Below, in pieces: positions 23,040 through 35,217 of a stretch of 64,000 bases of DNA. This DNA is from Branchinecta lynchi (taxonomy: Eukaryota > Arthropoda > Branchiopoda > Anostraca > Branchinectidae): assembly GCA_023053575.1 (NCBI GenBank), contig JAKZAP010000013.1, forward strand, positions 20,897,716 to 20,961,715. Direction: 5' to 3'. The stretch's first letter is position 1. Every line of letters begins with the position of its first letter. A program made the translations under genes and the position numbers. The notes under the pieces were generated by a model. The model ran no database searches. It worked only from the letters and a program-made list of their open reading frames with translations, and had not been told where the DNA came from.

Positions 23040-23420
23040 CAGAAGTTCGGAAGCAATCAAGCGGAATTATTTCAGTTCCTGTGTCAGATCTGTCGGTCGT
23101 TTGGAAGATTTTCAGACTTAACTTTAAATGAGGTAGTTTCCGTTGCCGTCGGAAGTCACAAACGTTATATTGAGTCACTGAAAAACCGAAAGCAGGTATC
23201 TCATTTGCCGGATCTGACAACAACGGGAAGTTTGACACTCTTAACTTCGCGAAAGTTCGTTTCGCAATAAAGTCTACCTATCTGTCGTTTGGAGGTATTT
23301 TAGACAACTTTAAATGAGGTAGTTCATGTTACCGTCGCAACAAGATTTGTAAAATTACAGACAAAGTGAAAAAAATATAAGTCAATGAAAAAACTGAAAT
23401 CCAGTATGAACAGTGGAGAA
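23040..23420 (+). repeat. Diverged tandem duplication of about 190 bp
   Basis: CTGTCGGTCGTTTGGA and ACTTTAAATGAGGTAGTTTC at about 23090-23150 recur as CTGTCGTTTGGAGGTA and ACTTTAAATGAGGTAGTTCA at about 23280-23325, each followed by a GTCA(N)TGAAAAA segment. Confidence 0.5.
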
Positions 23421-23784
23421 ACAAACTCAGTCCTGTACTTGCAAAATATACAAAAAGTTTTATTCCAGAGTTCGTGCATTTTTTAACGAACCATGGTTGA
23501 TTGTTTTAAGTCTTTTGACACAGACATTGTAAATACTTGTTGACAGTGGTCGCAGATTTGGTTGTGTAACCACGGAAGACAATTTGTTAAATCAACTTTC
23601 TATCCATCTATGTAGAACAGATTGATTATCGAACGTTCAAAAGGAAGTAAACAAATTGCCCAAAGAAGGTTCCAAAAGAAAAGAAGATCCATTAGAGAAA
23701 ACGTCTTAAGGTGTGAAATTCGAAGGAACTATTTATATCATGCCATAAAAAACCCATCGGGTGAGATAAGAAATGTCGTCATTG

Positions 23785-24200
23785 TGTTTTTTTGTGACCT
23801 GCCAGGAGTGCAAGGCATGTCGGTGTTATTGGAGTAAACAGTTATGATCATACTGTACCGTCTAAACTAAGTTGTATCGTAATTCCATACAACCGTGACG
23901 TCAGGGGTGGCCCGAAGCACTCAGGCCAGGGGGGGGTGAGACCCCTCATTTCAACGACTCATGGATCGTAATATACGACTCGCAGGTCGCAGGTCGTGTT
24001 TTTTTGTGACCTGCCAGGAGTGCAAGGCATGTCGGTGTTATTGGAGTAAACAGTTATGATCATACTGTACCGTCTAAACTAAGTTGTATCGTAATTCCAT
24101 ACAACCGTGACGTCAGGGGTGGCCCGAAGCACTCAGGCCAGGGGGGGTGAGACCCCTCATTTCAACGACTCATGGATCGTAATATACGACTCGCAGGTAC
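23785..24200 (+). repeat. 212-bp tandem duplication spanning a hAT-like left end
   Basis: The block with GACCTGCCAGGAGTGCAAGG, TAAACAGTTATGATCATACT, CGTGACGTCAGGGGTGGCCC and AATATACGACTCGCAGGT appears twice, offset 212 bp, almost identical. Each copy holds the same left terminus (CAGGGGTGGCCCGAAG) and its flanking CGTGACGT. Confidence 0.85.
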
Positions 24201-26403
24201 CAACAAAAATTAATTGTTGCGACTATGTTGCAATGGCGCACATTCCCCATCAACAAATAATAGAGCCGGTGTAAAACTAGCTGCAATGCATCACCTGAAA
24301 ATATTCTTGTAATAAATTTTTTTGTATACATACCATCATAGCCTCAGCTTTACATTTCAACTTTCGCATAAGAGGAACGCTTTCAACGCCTGTACCCGGG
24401 ACAAGTTAAAGCAAGCGCCGCAGGCGATTTTTTTTTAATCTGCCTTTGTCTAGAAAGATTCTAGCCAGCCTTTAATGTGTTTCAAATCTAAAAAGTTCCA
24501 AGCCTCATCGCCAAGTAAATGACACACCGTTCCTCTAAGTAGAGAATAGGCTACTATGAAATGTGCCACAGGCGTAATTTTGTGAAACACCGAGGAGGAG
24601 AGCGTCTTTTTGCAATCCCATTGAAAAGGAAAAAACAGCTTTGAAATAACAAATCTGACCGTCGAAAAAAGTGAAAAAATAGTGGCCACAGAAAACAAAG
24701 TAGATTTGTTCCGTATTAAAGCAAAAAAGTAATTCCTGTAAAAAAATCCTGATTTATGGACGTAAGCTGAGGAGCAGGGCGTCATTTTGCGATCCCAATG
24801 AAAAATTAAGGATAGCTATGAAATCACGCCTCTGTCCATCAAAAAAGTGACAAAATAAAGCCCATAGAAAAGAAAGTAGATTTGCTCCAAACTAATAGCA
24901 AAAAAAGTAATTTTCACGTTCAGAACACACTTCCTCAGAAACGAAATGAGGAAAACAGATTTGCCAGTGCGTTAAAAAAAAAATCCGGATTTACGGACAT
25001 AACGAACTTTTGGTCTTGGCCTGACAGGAGTTTACAGATATAAAAAAAGACGCCAGGTTCGCCGACGAGACTTGAGTTGCGTTTTTTCCAGGTCATTTGA
25101 TGTACTTTTGTTTCATAATGAAAGTACCGTGTACCGTTTTATTTGTCACTTTACACACTGTACTTTCATGCCGAAAACTAAAGCAGGTAAAGCTACAGTG
25201 AGCTACATCTAAAGAATTGCAACTTAAAACTGGTTTGGAGAATTTGATTCTACGCGACAGAAGATGCTATATACACAGCAAATGAAGACGAGAAGTTCGC
25301 TTTTAGAATATCTTAAACATAAAAGAGATCATTTTCGAGTTGTATGAGTGTCCTGAATTTTACGAAGTCTCTTCAGATGTGCTTTAACACTAGCATACAG
25401 GGGCGTCACGTATGGGGGGGGGGATGCACCCCGCCCCTCCCCCGATGTTGTCGGCTAGCCGGTAAAAAATAGATTTTTCGCGATTTTTCATTAAAAACGG
25501 TTGGTTTTCTTTAAATCAGCCGTTTTTCCGCAAAAAAAGACGGAAAAATTACCAGCTAGTCGGTAAATACCTTGCTCCTCCCATATTTGATAGTGCTATG
25601 ATTCGCAGTCAGCAGTGATACATACGATTCGCAGTCAGCTTTGGCTGAAGGAATAAACATTTTGATAGTAGAGCCTCTGCTAGCACAGAGGCCAAAAATT
25701 TACCTCCGGACTAGAATGAGCTATTCCAGCGTCTGCGGAACCCCTCCTGTCCTGGGAAACGAATTTCGGGTGTATATTAAAATCCTCCTTGTCCTTTTCA
25801 AGCCTTGTGCCTACCTCAACCTCTCTTTATAATCGACATGTTTCGATTTGTTCTGGCACACTTCTTTCGCGGGTCTCCTGTCATTTGATTTCTAATGGCT
25901 TTTCCATTCTGTTTAAAAATTGTATTCCTTCTTTTTTCACTTATAGCGAAAGATGACCAAAAATCAATGCACATAACCTTGTCTCTCGCTTTTGGTCTAT
26001 AAGGTATTTCAATGTTACCAGTCAGACTTCACTTTAACAACTAACCTATTGTAATTTTGACAGGCTAAAATCTGAAAGACCGAAGTTAGGCAGATCCAAA
26101 TCCCATGGGAGTAGAACAGGTAGCCACATTGCTGCCCCGAGGAATCATGTCTGCGACCTATCGGGTTACAAAACCTGGTTTAAACGACTACTTCGGGGAC
26201 TGGCTTACGACTGAAGCTGTGCAGAGACAAAATTTAAATTTTTTTAAACGACTCGGGTTATTTTTTATTAAAATGAATGCCCGGGACCTCGGCGAGGCCA
26301 AAATAAACGACTGATACAACTTAGCGAAATGCCAAAATAAACGACTGATACGAATTAACGGAAGGCAGGAGGGGTGAGTCACCCCCCCTTCGGGCCACCC
26401 CTG
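24114..26403. mobile_element. hAT-like non-autonomous element, about 2.3 kb
   Basis: Left end CAGGGGTGGCCCGAAG at 24114, right end CTTCGGGCCACCCCTG at 26388-26403: a perfect 16-bp inverted terminus. CGTGACGT flanks both sides (24106-24113 and 26404-26411), an 8-bp duplication as hAT transposases make. CGTGACGTCACG on the right is itself palindromic, so this duplication deserves caution. No transposase frame is seen. The interior has a diverged duplication at about 24590-24920 and a nested G-rich element at about 25397-25605. Confidence 0.65.
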
Positions 26404-26707
26404 CGTGACGTCACGCCCATTTGATCTATTTTACCTCAGAAAACGAAAAATTGTAGTTTATTCCTACCGGTGAGTATGTATTTTAATATATATATATATA
26501 GAGCCGAGCGGCCAGAGAGCGTTTACATTTATAAAACGGCCTAGGGACAATCAAATCCTACGTTGGGTCCTCAATTACGCGACGTAAATACATCACCACT
26601 TTATGGAATTCGGATACAGTTTGGTCGGCACCTACTGTACATCATACAAAACTGTATTAAAACTACATCTTGCGACACGATATTAAAGAACTATATTTTT
26701 TTTGTAG

Positions 26708-26790
26708 GACAAAGAAGCTCATCTAGACCTCATGTATGGTGTGCTTGTCGACCTTCTGCATGCGAAATGGAATACTTTTGTCAAAGCCAG
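26708..26790 (+). CDS. iav: TRPV channel (Inactive/OSM-9 type), pre-S1 exon
   Basis: Fifth visible exon, 83 bp. In phase 0 it continues LNLVVFG with DKEAHLDLMYGVLVDLLHAK then WNTFVKAR. The LVDLLxxKWxTFVKxRF motif is the conserved cytoplasmic helix just before S1 in TRPV channels. Acceptor TTTTTTTTGTAG, donor GCCAG|GTAAC at 26791, outgoing phase 2. The arginine codon AG|G is completed by the exon at 37298. The upstream polypyrimidine tract is strong. Confidence 0.93.
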
Positions 26791-27070
26791 GTAACACTTT
26801 TTTTTTTATCTCCTGAATAGAATTGAATCTACCGGTGACACATGAGTGTAGGCGATCGCATGGGGATATGTGGGTAAGCTGTTGTATGGTTTTGGTTTGC
26901 TTGATATGGGAAAAATGTCTTTGTCCAGTTTCCCGTGTCAGCAGCCGATAGGGATAAGGATCGTAATTTAGTAAGGCACGATTGTATCGAATCAAAATGC
27001 AATAGCTGAAGAGAGAACCTGTCAATCTGCCGTCAAATAGTAAAATTCGCTTTGTAACTTCACTGATCTC
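26791..27070 (+). other. Start of 10.5-kb intron, nothing recognised
   Basis: Ordinary intron sequence up to a G-tract element with CAGGGGCGTCCCGAGG at about 27077. Confidence 0.4.
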
Positions 27071-27076
27071 TTTGTG

Positions 27077-28110
27077 TCAGGGGCGTCCCGAGGGGGGGGG
27101 GGCAGCGCCCACCCTGCGATTAGGGCATTCGGTCAAATTTTCGCAGAAGGCGAAAAATTCGGTCAAAACTGGCATCGCGGCTAAGCCGTGATGCCCTTTT
27201 CGTAAAATCGTTTGTCCCCGCATTTGGAAACTGGGGGATTTAACCTGTTTATTGGTTCCCCTTTCTTTACTGAATTTGCCAATCCATCTCCGCATCCATT
27301 TCATCGCATTCGGTCTGTCTCTTCGTAAATCCGGTGATTTATCCTATTTATTTGGTCTCATTGGTTAGCGAATTCGGTAATTCACCGGACTTCTCTCAAG
27401 TCCGTATCTGATCTATCGCATTCAGTCAGTACATTTCATAATCCGGTCATTGATCAGATTCATTTGGTTCTGATTCGTGACCGAGTTCGATAATTCATCC
27501 AACTTTTCTTCAGTCCGTATCGATTTCGCCGCATTGGCGCATTAGGTCCGTCCTTGCGTAAATTCGGTGATTTAACCTGTTTATTTGGTCTCATTCTTTA
27601 CCGAATTCGGTAATTCGGTCAGTCCATTTCATAATTCGGTCATTAATCAGATTCATTTGGTTCTGATTTGTGACCGAATACGATAATTCATCCAACTTTT
27701 GTCCAGTCCGCATCGATTTCTCCGCAATCGGTCCGTCCCTTCGTAAATTCGGTGATTTAACCTGTTTATTTGGTGTCGTTCTCTACCGAATTCAGTTATT
27801 CGGATTCGGTCAGTCCATTTCATAATTAAATTCGGTGAGATTCATTTGGTTCTGATTCGTTACCGAATACGGTAATTCACCGAATTTTTCTTTAGACCGT
27901 TTCTATCACTACACTTGCCGAATTCGGTTGTTTTAGGTGGTTCTAACAAGATTTTTATTCCATAACGAAATTCGGTTGTAATACCGCTCTCGATCTGTTC
28001 CTTATTTTTTAGTTAGTTTTTCGGTATACTACGAATTCATTATTTCCTTCAACCCAGTTACTGAGTTCGGTATTTTAAGTGGCATTTGTTTAGCTCTCGT
28101 TCTTACCATT
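27077..28110 (+). repeat. Tandem array of about 190-200-bp units
   Basis: Units contain GTAAATTCGGTGATTTAACC, TGTTTATTTGGT, CATAATTCGGTCATT, CAGATTCATTTGGTTCTGAT and ACCGAATTCGGTAATTC, repeated about 3.5 times with decay (about 27325, 27553, 27742 and on). The short word AATTCGGT is frequent within each unit. The block begins with CAGGGGCGTCCCGAGG, a hAT-like terminus found also inverted at about 34898-34910, with no matching flanking duplication. Confidence 0.7.
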
Positions 28111-28317
28111 ACGGTAGCTTCAGCTGGTTGCTGTTCATTTTTAACTTCTTAGGGTTGCAGTACTTCAGGAATAAGCACGTTTCTTGACGTGAAAACTATC
28201 CTACTTTTGTTTGCTGTAAATTCCGAACAAATGTATTTTTTATCCACTTTACCCTGGAGCGCCTCTTTCGTTGCCAGACAACTCTGGGTTGAATAAGTAA
28301 TCTTGGGATCGCAGAAA

Positions 28318-28365
28318 GGCACTTTTATCAGTTCAGTTTCAGTTTATTCGTAAAAATAAAAAACT
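28318..28365 (-). mobile_element. LINE 3' end with (CTGAAA)n tail
   Basis: Minus strand reads TTACGAATAAACTGAAACTG then AACTGATAA: an AATAAA-like signal followed by CTGAA-type repeats, another variant of the tandem 3' tails in this window. Confidence 0.5.
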
Positions 28366-29310
28366 CCATCAACTGTTTATGGCACCACCATAAGGCCTAA
28401 CATAAGGCCTGGCAATAGGCCAGGCCAGGCCTATTGCCATGTGTTTATTCTTTATTCATAAAATCTTAAGGGAAACAAACCAAAGAAATCAAAAAAGAAA
28501 GAAAAAGAAGGAGAGAAAAAAAGAAGAAGAAAAGAAAACTGACAAGAAATATCCACTATCGAACGATCTTCCATCAACAAAGCACCCCCGCCCCACAAAA
28601 AAAGGAAGAAAAAAATAAGAAAGGAAATTATGTTTTGGAACATTATATTTTCAATAAGAAATAGGACCTGTGGAATCAGCGTTTCCACAAAACTTCGCCT
28701 GTGGCGCGTTTCGCAGTCTTCACTAGTAGGCATGGAATTTGTGGGGGCTTGAACTATGTTACAAGCTAGAATTTGCATGGAAAGTAGTTAGATGCTGCCA
28801 GAAAAAAGGCAGATTAAAAAAATTTCGTCTGCGGCGCCTTAATTAATCATGGGCACAGCCGTTAGCGATGTTGTTGCTATGCAGCAACACCGTCTTTTTG
28901 CGATTATTTCAAGTCTTGTTGGCAAAATGGTAAAGGTCCTCCAAAGGTAAAAGGCTTATAGTCCTCCAAAGGTAAAAGGCTTATAGTGACGGCGTATCCA
29001 TGAAAAAAAAAAAAAAAAACAGAAGCGGAAAAGCGTGAAAACGCGCCATTTTCTCTTTAGACTTGTTTGTATATACTCTGCAACTGTTTATGTTCTAGCT
29101 TTAAGAAGGCAACTCGCTGTGTTGTTACAATTTTTTTTAAAATAAATTCAGTAAAAATCAGGTACCGATTCGGTCAATTTTGCCAGGTGCCCCCCTTGCA
29201 CTGGTTGCGCTGGTAAGACGCATACTTTAAGGGGGTTAGGAATTCATTTGTAGACAAAACCCTCGAGGCACAAGTGATTATTGGTCCTTGGTAGGGACGT
29301 CGTGTGTGTG
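28366..29310. other. Intron, repeat-derived but unassigned
   Basis: 28740-28870 resembles the 310-bp unit at 11675-12330 (TTCGTCTGCGGCGCC and nearby words). 28940-28995 has two copies of GGTCCTCCAAAGGTAAAAGG-type sequence. No exon recognised. Confidence 0.4.
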
Positions 29311-29705
29311 TGTGTGAGGGGGGGGGGACGCCCCCCAAAGTGGCCGGCCAGTCGGTAAAAAATAACCGAGTCAGCGCAAAGCGCCTCAAGTTTTCGTAAA
29401 AACAGCCAGATTTTCAAAACAGTCGGATTTTCTGAAAATCAGTCGATTTCTCGTCCAAAAAGTCGTTTCTAAGAAAACCATTGTTTTTATGAAAAATCGA
29501 CTGTCGACAAAACAGTCGTTTCTAAGAAAACACAATGTTTTTAAGAAAAATCAACTGTTTCCAAGAAAATTGCGTCCTTTTGCGTCGGCTCGGTTATTTT
29601 TTACCGACTGGCAGGCAACTTTTTTTTTTGAGGGGGGGGGGGGGGGGCACCCCATCCCCCCAAAGATAACACCCCTGCTAGCCAGTCGTTAAATACCTTG
29701 CCCCC
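29310..29705. mobile_element. Palindromic element with GGTAAAAAATAACCGAG arms
   Basis: GGCCAGTCGGTAAAAAATAA with CCGAG at 29346-29372 is inverted at about 29590-29612 (CTCGGTTATTTTTTACCGAC then TGGC). Each arm carries repeated AAACAGTCG words. G/C homopolymers flank both sides. A shortened relative with GCTAGCCGGTAAAAAAT lies at about 25450-25590. Confidence 0.65.
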
Positions 29706-30640
29706 CCCAAAAAAAAAAAAATAAATAAAAATAAAACAACAACAACAAACAAACAAAAAAAAACAACATTTTGGCTAGGCAACTCTGGACTCCTTAGGAA
29801 CGTGAAACTGTATCGGTCTCCCCAAAACAATTTCTGTTCCATAAGGTCAAGATGCAAACTTTAGAGGAACCAGGACTAAATTAGAACCAAAAGCAAATAG
29901 GCGCACGAGAATATTGAGCAAACCCGGACAAGATAGATCAGATATTTGAAAAATCACCAGATCCATGTCTTGTAACTTTTATGATTTTTTTAATAACTTG
30001 GGTTTTATAATAAGAAATAGTAACTACAACACCCTCCAGAAGTTTACACTTGTTCAGAAGTTGAACAACCCCCCCCCCCCTCCTTTGACAAATTAACCGA
30101 CATAACACTACAACACAATGAGAAAAAAGAATGAAAAAAGGAAGACAAAATATTTTTGCACTTATTTGGTGGCTGGTCAGAACACCCAGCAGAAGAAAAC
30201 TATTTACTATAAAATCCCGTCTCCAAAATCAAACTGAACCAAAGAAAAAATAAATATATAGACGAATGAACAGAAAGCATGCAGACCACTTAACTTATAC
30301 CCTGGTATCTGATACCACGGTCAGGAGGACACAGAGACAAAAAAGGGAGACGTCAACCCCCGTGGGGGTGGTCCTTTTTGAGTTCCAGAACCCATTTGAA
30401 AAGGGTGGTCTACCTAGCAAAATTGCCAAAACCCAATTGCAATTGGGTGGTCTACTGCGGAAAATACCGAAGAACCAATAGAAATTGGGTGGTCTACCCC
30501 GGAAAATCCAGTTTTTTTTCTAAAAAGGACCCAAAAAGGTGTATTTTCACTGAAAAATACCAAATTATTCCGATTTTTTTTTTAAATGACCCAGAAAAGC
30601 CAAAAAATCCACATTTTTATTTAAAAACGAGCTAAAGCAT
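29706..30640. other. Intron, no gene recognised
   Basis: A- and C-rich. 30375-30510 has three short repeats of an AATTGGGTGGTCTAC word. Nothing coding seen. Confidence 0.4.
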
Positions 30641-31200
30641 GAATTAAAAGCCAAGTATTTCCGGTGTGTGGAGCATGACACTGGTGGCGGTGACATTGTA
30701 TATTATCGTATATTGTAATCGTATCGCTTGCGTCGGAGGACCAAAGACAGTATCGGCTGTCGCTGATATGGTTGCGATTTGGATATCAAGATGTTCAGTA
30801 CAGCAGATAATGACCTCAAGTCTGAATTGCCAAACCGCTTTAGACCTCTTGTCTGTTACGTCGACCGATGGTGGTACCGGGGTGCTATCCACACTGATTA
30901 CCGCTATTTTGTCCTACCGGATTTGATTTTGAAGCCAACTTTGGCTGCTTCAGACTGGAGGATGACCAGGGATACTTTCAGCTCTTCCATGGTTCCGCTA
31001 GTCATTGCGATGTCGTCTGAGAAGTAAAAATCGGAAAGCATTCTGCTGGCCAGTAGCTGTTGCGTATCCTTGTCTAACACTACTGGTAATCTTAAATGGA
31101 TTGAATTTCTTCTTTTGGCCATTAGTAAGCTCTCGTACACAGCCGGAATAGGCTGGATAGCTTCGCTGGAAGGCAGGCAGTTTTCGTGATCAGCCACAAA
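30640..31200 (-). mobile_element. LINE RT relic, antisense
   Basis: Minus strand about 31095-30905: LPVVLDKDTQQLLASRMLSD, then FYFSDDIAMTSGTMEELKV and AAKVGFKIKSGRTK. The xxDDIAMTS box and the EAAKVGxKIxxxKTK tail are the catalytic and following motif of non-LTR reverse transcriptases. No other LINE in the window shares this lineage. Short relic only. Copies of a GGTATCTGATACCACGG word lie on both sides (about 30303 and 31335), possibly from a flanking repeat. Confidence 0.55.
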
Positions 31201-32404
31201 TGCAGACTTGAAGACAACGTATTATTGTTTTGCCTGAAGTCGCGAGGTTTTCCCAACAACGGCCAAACTAGAAAGATCTGTTCAGTGGTTGAACGTTTGC
31301 TGTTGTGTTTTATTTAATTCTTTCAGATAACTGTCAGATACCACGGTCCGAGCGTGGTAACTGATTGTGGTATCTGAAAAAGCCATCTCACTTTCACCAT
31401 CTCTAAAAATAGAGCCTAGGATTTTGTGAAATCAGTGAGAAAGAAGTTTGGCACTTGGTGATGTGACTGGATATCAGTTTTTCCTTTGGGATGACTTTGG
31501 AAAGCGCACTTCCGCAATTATCGTTTTGCAGAGCAACCGCGGTATCCGATACCACGGTAACTGCGAAAACGACTAAATGCAGTTCCAGTTACCAGTTACC
31601 ACAAACGCTACTATTAATTGATATCCTGCTATCCGTGATGTTTGTAGCAAGGCACTCCCCAAAAATAGAAATCACGCTTGGAGTTCCCATCTAAGTGTCA
31701 GCTTTTCTTCAACGCCTTGACAACGGAATACTGTCACGAAGCCTGACAACGGGGTCCACGTACGCCACAGGAGTTGGAAGACCGGAATAATAGGCGTTTC
31801 CGAGAGCGTAGTCGGCGGAATAAGGAGGGCCCTAGAAAACCGCCTAGTGGAAAAGACTTTCCTTCCCTGACCAGCTGAGTAGATCGGAAAAACAATAAAA
31901 ATAGTAGTGTAGGCTACTTACAGTAAACAAGCTACCTGCTTTCGCTTCTACTGTTTCCTATAGAGGGACACCTTCCGTAGCCAAGGGCGTCCCGATACCT
32001 CCCTGATAGGGGGGGGGGGGGTGCAGCTCAGAATTTTACCGGAATGCCTCCGTAATGACCATCTCAGAAACTCTAGAATAGGCCTGCTGTTGTGTACTTG
32101 CCTTGTATTATGTGTTACAAACAACACAAAATAGGAAAAGGCAGCTTTTTTTTCATTCTGATATTTGAATATGGTACTGTAATATTTTGAGTACATCTGA
32201 GGGATTTTGTAGTTTTCGTAATAACGTTCAGCGTGGGCTGCTTGCATGGCAAACCAAAATTCAGTCAGACGCGGTGAATTTGAATTTAAACAAAAGCCCT
32301 TACCAGGGCTAAAGTTGCGACATTGGAGAAGTTACGCCTGTAGAATAGTAGGAACATGATTTTTATATATTCCTTCAATACAAGCTGACTGCGAATCATG
32401 TTTA
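31201..32404. other. Intron, no gene recognised
   Basis: GGTATCCGATACCACGGTAA at about 31540 belongs with the word at 30303. A G-tract element end (GGGCGTCCCGATACC) is at about 31985. No exon. Confidence 0.4.
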
Positions 32405-32414
32405 ATAGTGCAAA

Positions 32415-32485
32415 ACGGATACGTCAGCTGAATTTGATTAGAGCTATATTTCGGCCCTTCTTGACAAGGGTTCTCGTCTGGCTCA
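32415..32485 (+). repeat. Short dispersed repeat, copy 2
   Basis: AACGGATACGTCAGCTGAAT then GAGCTATATTTCGGCCCTTC, TTGACAAGGGTTCTCGTCTG. Homologous to 10195-10270. Confidence 0.65.
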
Positions 32486-33479
32486 AAGCCGCTCAGGTTG
32501 GGAAAACGAACTTGTGGGAAAACCAACAAGTTCGTTTTCCAACAAGTTTTGCACTATCAAATAAGAAAATGATTTTAGGATATGTCTTGCAATGAATCTG
32601 ATATTTTTATTCCATTTTTCGGCAATGGCTTACATTTCTAGTTGGTGAATATTTCAAGCGTAGAAGGACATGCGCACAAAGGTATCACAAATCCGAAAGA
32701 ATAAGTTCGTTCTAAGAAATCGACTATCCCTGGATAACGGAGAAATGAAGGAACGTATTTGTATCCGGTTTTCAGGAATATATAAGGGAATAAGTGATAT
32801 GTTACTAGACGTGTTGGACCTTAGACCTATTCGGTTAAACTTTAAGACTGTCAGTTAAAACTAAAAAGTCGTCGACCTTCAACCCACCCTATAGACATTT
32901 TCATCACGTTTTCCATTTGTTTACAACACGTCCAACTTCACATTCATCAACTAGATGGATTTCGAATGCGTTTAGTAACATATGCTGTTCAGCCAATGTT
33001 GAACGCAAAGTGGTCTAACCAACATTCATCTTGTTAAAAGGTCTTTCCCCTTTTGCTGAGGCAACAGGGATTGTCTTGGCCAGCTTGAAAGCTTTCCATA
33101 CCTGTGGTAAGACATCTTTCAATTCACGAAAAACTTCGAATATTTTCTTTTTTTGTTTCGAGGCTATCCTGACGACTTTCGAGATCATGTCGGAACAAGG
33201 GTAACTCGTCTTTGAACTCTTCTCGGCTTATCACCGGTGAGGAGTCACGAAAGCTTTGGAAACTGGAGTACACGGTATCGTGAAACTATTCCTGGTACAG
33301 GATTTGTAGTTGTAAATGATGGATTTCAGTATGATGCCTAATTCTTGAAAGCTACAGAAACTTAGTAGATTACCGGAATCACCCGGTGAACGTTTCGTTA
33401 CGCTATGTTGTCTGTCTGAAAGAATTACTCTGGTAAGTTGTGTGCGGGGGTCATCCTGGTAACCTGTGAGTATCTACTT
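32486..33479. other. Intron, no gene recognised
   Basis: CTTGTGGGAAAACCAACAAG at about 32510 is a small perfect-arm hairpin. Nothing else stands out. Confidence 0.4.
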
Positions 33480-34690
33480 ATCCGGTAAGCAACAAAATTC
33501 CGGTGGACTCCCTGAGCCAAATTCTGGTTGATTCCGTGGAGCAAAGTCCGGTAGGTTTCCTGATCCAGCCTGTAGTAAATTCCCCCAGAGAAGTTCCGAA
33601 AGATTCATTCAGAAAGACTCAGGTAGATTCCTTGAGAAAGATTTCGGTAGAGTACCTGAGCACGTCCTGTAGATTCCCTTAGCAAAATTCCGGTAGATTC
33701 CCTGAGCAAAATTCCAGCAGATTCCGTGAGGCAAAGTCCGGTAGACCCCCTAATCCAGCCTCCAATAAATTCCCTGAGAGAAGTTCCGGTAGATTCCCTG
33801 AGCAAAGTTATCGCTAGGTTCCCTGAACAAAATTCCGGTAGATTCCCTGAGCAAAATTCCGGTAGATCTCCTGAGCAAAATACCGGTAGATTCCCTGAGC
33901 AGAATTTCGGTAGATTCCCTGAGCAAAATTCCAGTAGATTCCCTGAGCAACATTCCGGTAGATTCCAACATTCTAGTAAATTCCGTGGTGCAAAGTCCGG
34001 TAGATCCCCTGATCCGGCCTCCAGTAAATTCCCTGAGAGAAGTTCCGGTAGATTCCCTGAGCAAAATTATCGCTAGGTTCCCTGAGCAAAATTCCGGTAG
34101 ATTCCCTGAGAAAAATACCGGTAGATGCCCTGAGCAAAATTCCGGTAGGTTCCCTGAGCAAAATTCCGGTAGATTCTCTGAGCAAAATTCTGTTAGATTC
34201 CCTGATCAAACTTCCGGTAGATTCTCTGAGCAAAATTCTGGTAGATCCCCTGAGCACAATTTCGATATATTCCAAAATTCGAGTAGAGTGGGGCAAAGTC
34301 CGGTAGATCCCCTAGTCCGGCCTCCAGAATTCCCTGAGATAAGTTCCGGCAGATTCCTTGAGCAAGATTTCGGTATATGCCGTGAGCAAAATTTCGGTAG
34401 ATTCCCTGAGCAAAATTCCGGTAGGTTCTCTGAGCAAAATTCCTGTAGATTCCCTGAGCAAAATTCCGGTAGATTCCCTGAGCAAAATTCCGGTAGATTC
34501 CAAAATTCTAGTAGATTCCGTGGGGCAAAGTCCGGTATCCAGCCTCCAGTAAATTTCCTGAGACAAGTTCCGGTAGATTTCTTGGGCTTGATTTCGGTAG
34601 ATGCCCTGAGCAAAATTCTGGTAGGTTCCCTGAGCAATAATCCTGTAGACTCCATAAATCATCAAGTTCAGGTGAATTTGACAAATTTTG
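33480..34690 (+). repeat. 24-bp minisatellite with higher-order structure
   Basis: The unit is GGTAGATTCCCTGAGCAAAA plus TTCC. Longer cassettes with GCAAAGTCCGGTAGA and CCAGTAAATTCCCTGAGA recur at about 33735, 33990, 34295 and 34525, giving a higher-order period of roughly 235-300 bp. As 24 is a multiple of 3, frames stay open on both strands (up to 251 codons plus, reading FPEQNSGR over and over). I take this as periodicity, not a gene. Three inverted units occur at 35090-35195. Confidence 0.85.
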
Positions 34691-34842
34691 ACTCGTGCGG
34701 CGAAGCCGCAAAAATAATAAGAACATATCGCAATAAATAATAGCCGCAATAATAGCCGCAATAAATAATAAAAAAAAAATAATAAAATAATCCTGTAGAC
34801 TCCATAAAATCATCAAGTTCAGGTGAATCTGACAAATTTTGT
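34640..34842 (+). repeat. About 52-bp direct repeat flanking an AAT-rich insert
   Basis: CCTGTAGACTCCATAAATCA with TCAAGTTCAGGTGAATTTGA (34640-34692) recurs at 34791-34842 almost unchanged. Between them is GTGCGGCGAAGCCGC and an AATAAT/CCGCAATAAT-rich run. The duplication flanks the insert but is long for a target duplication. Confidence 0.6.
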
Positions 34843-35089
34843 CCACAGACCTTCTAGGGGGGGGGGGGAGCTTTCCCCGACACCCCCCGCTCGTTCGGGA
34901 CGCCCCTGTCCGTAGTTTCTGCTAAGAAGGAGAAGAAGAAGAAGAAAATTGCACAGTAAAATGCAAAAGGCTTCGGCTATCATCAATCCTTCAATGGCAA
35001 AAGTTTGTTGAAGTAGCAAAAATTTGATTTTGCATGAATCCGACATAATTCGTCAAATTCGCCTGCACTTAATGATTTTTAGGGAATAT

Positions 35090-35195
35090 ACCGGATTATT
35101 ACTCAGGGAATCTACCAAAATCTTGCTCAAGGAATCTACCGGAACTTGACTCGCGGGATCTATCGAAACTTGTCTCAGGGAATTTACTGGAGGAT
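35090..35195 (-). repeat. Inverted piece of the 24-bp minisatellite
   Basis: TTACTCAGGGAATCTACC and CTCAAGGAATCTACCGGAA are the reverse complement of the unit at 33480-34690. Confidence 0.75.
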
Positions 35196-35217
35196 TCCAT
35201 TGGATTACAAAATTTGC

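Noticed and set aside
26105..26314. 69-codon frame near the right end of the hAT-like element as a transposase remnant
   Set aside because: No hAT dimerisation or catalytic motif is visible.
33985..34740. 251-codon plus-strand frame of FPEQNSGR repeats as a repeat protein gene
   Set aside because: The period of 24 bp keeps every frame open, both strands are open, and no start context or splice partner is evident.
27077..34910. One large hAT-like element bounded by CAGGGGCGTCCCGAGG and CGGGACGCCCCTG
   Set aside because: The flanks (CTTTGTGT and TCCGTAGT) do not match, and CAGGGGCGTCCCGA-like ends occur elsewhere (31985), so these are probably separate elements.
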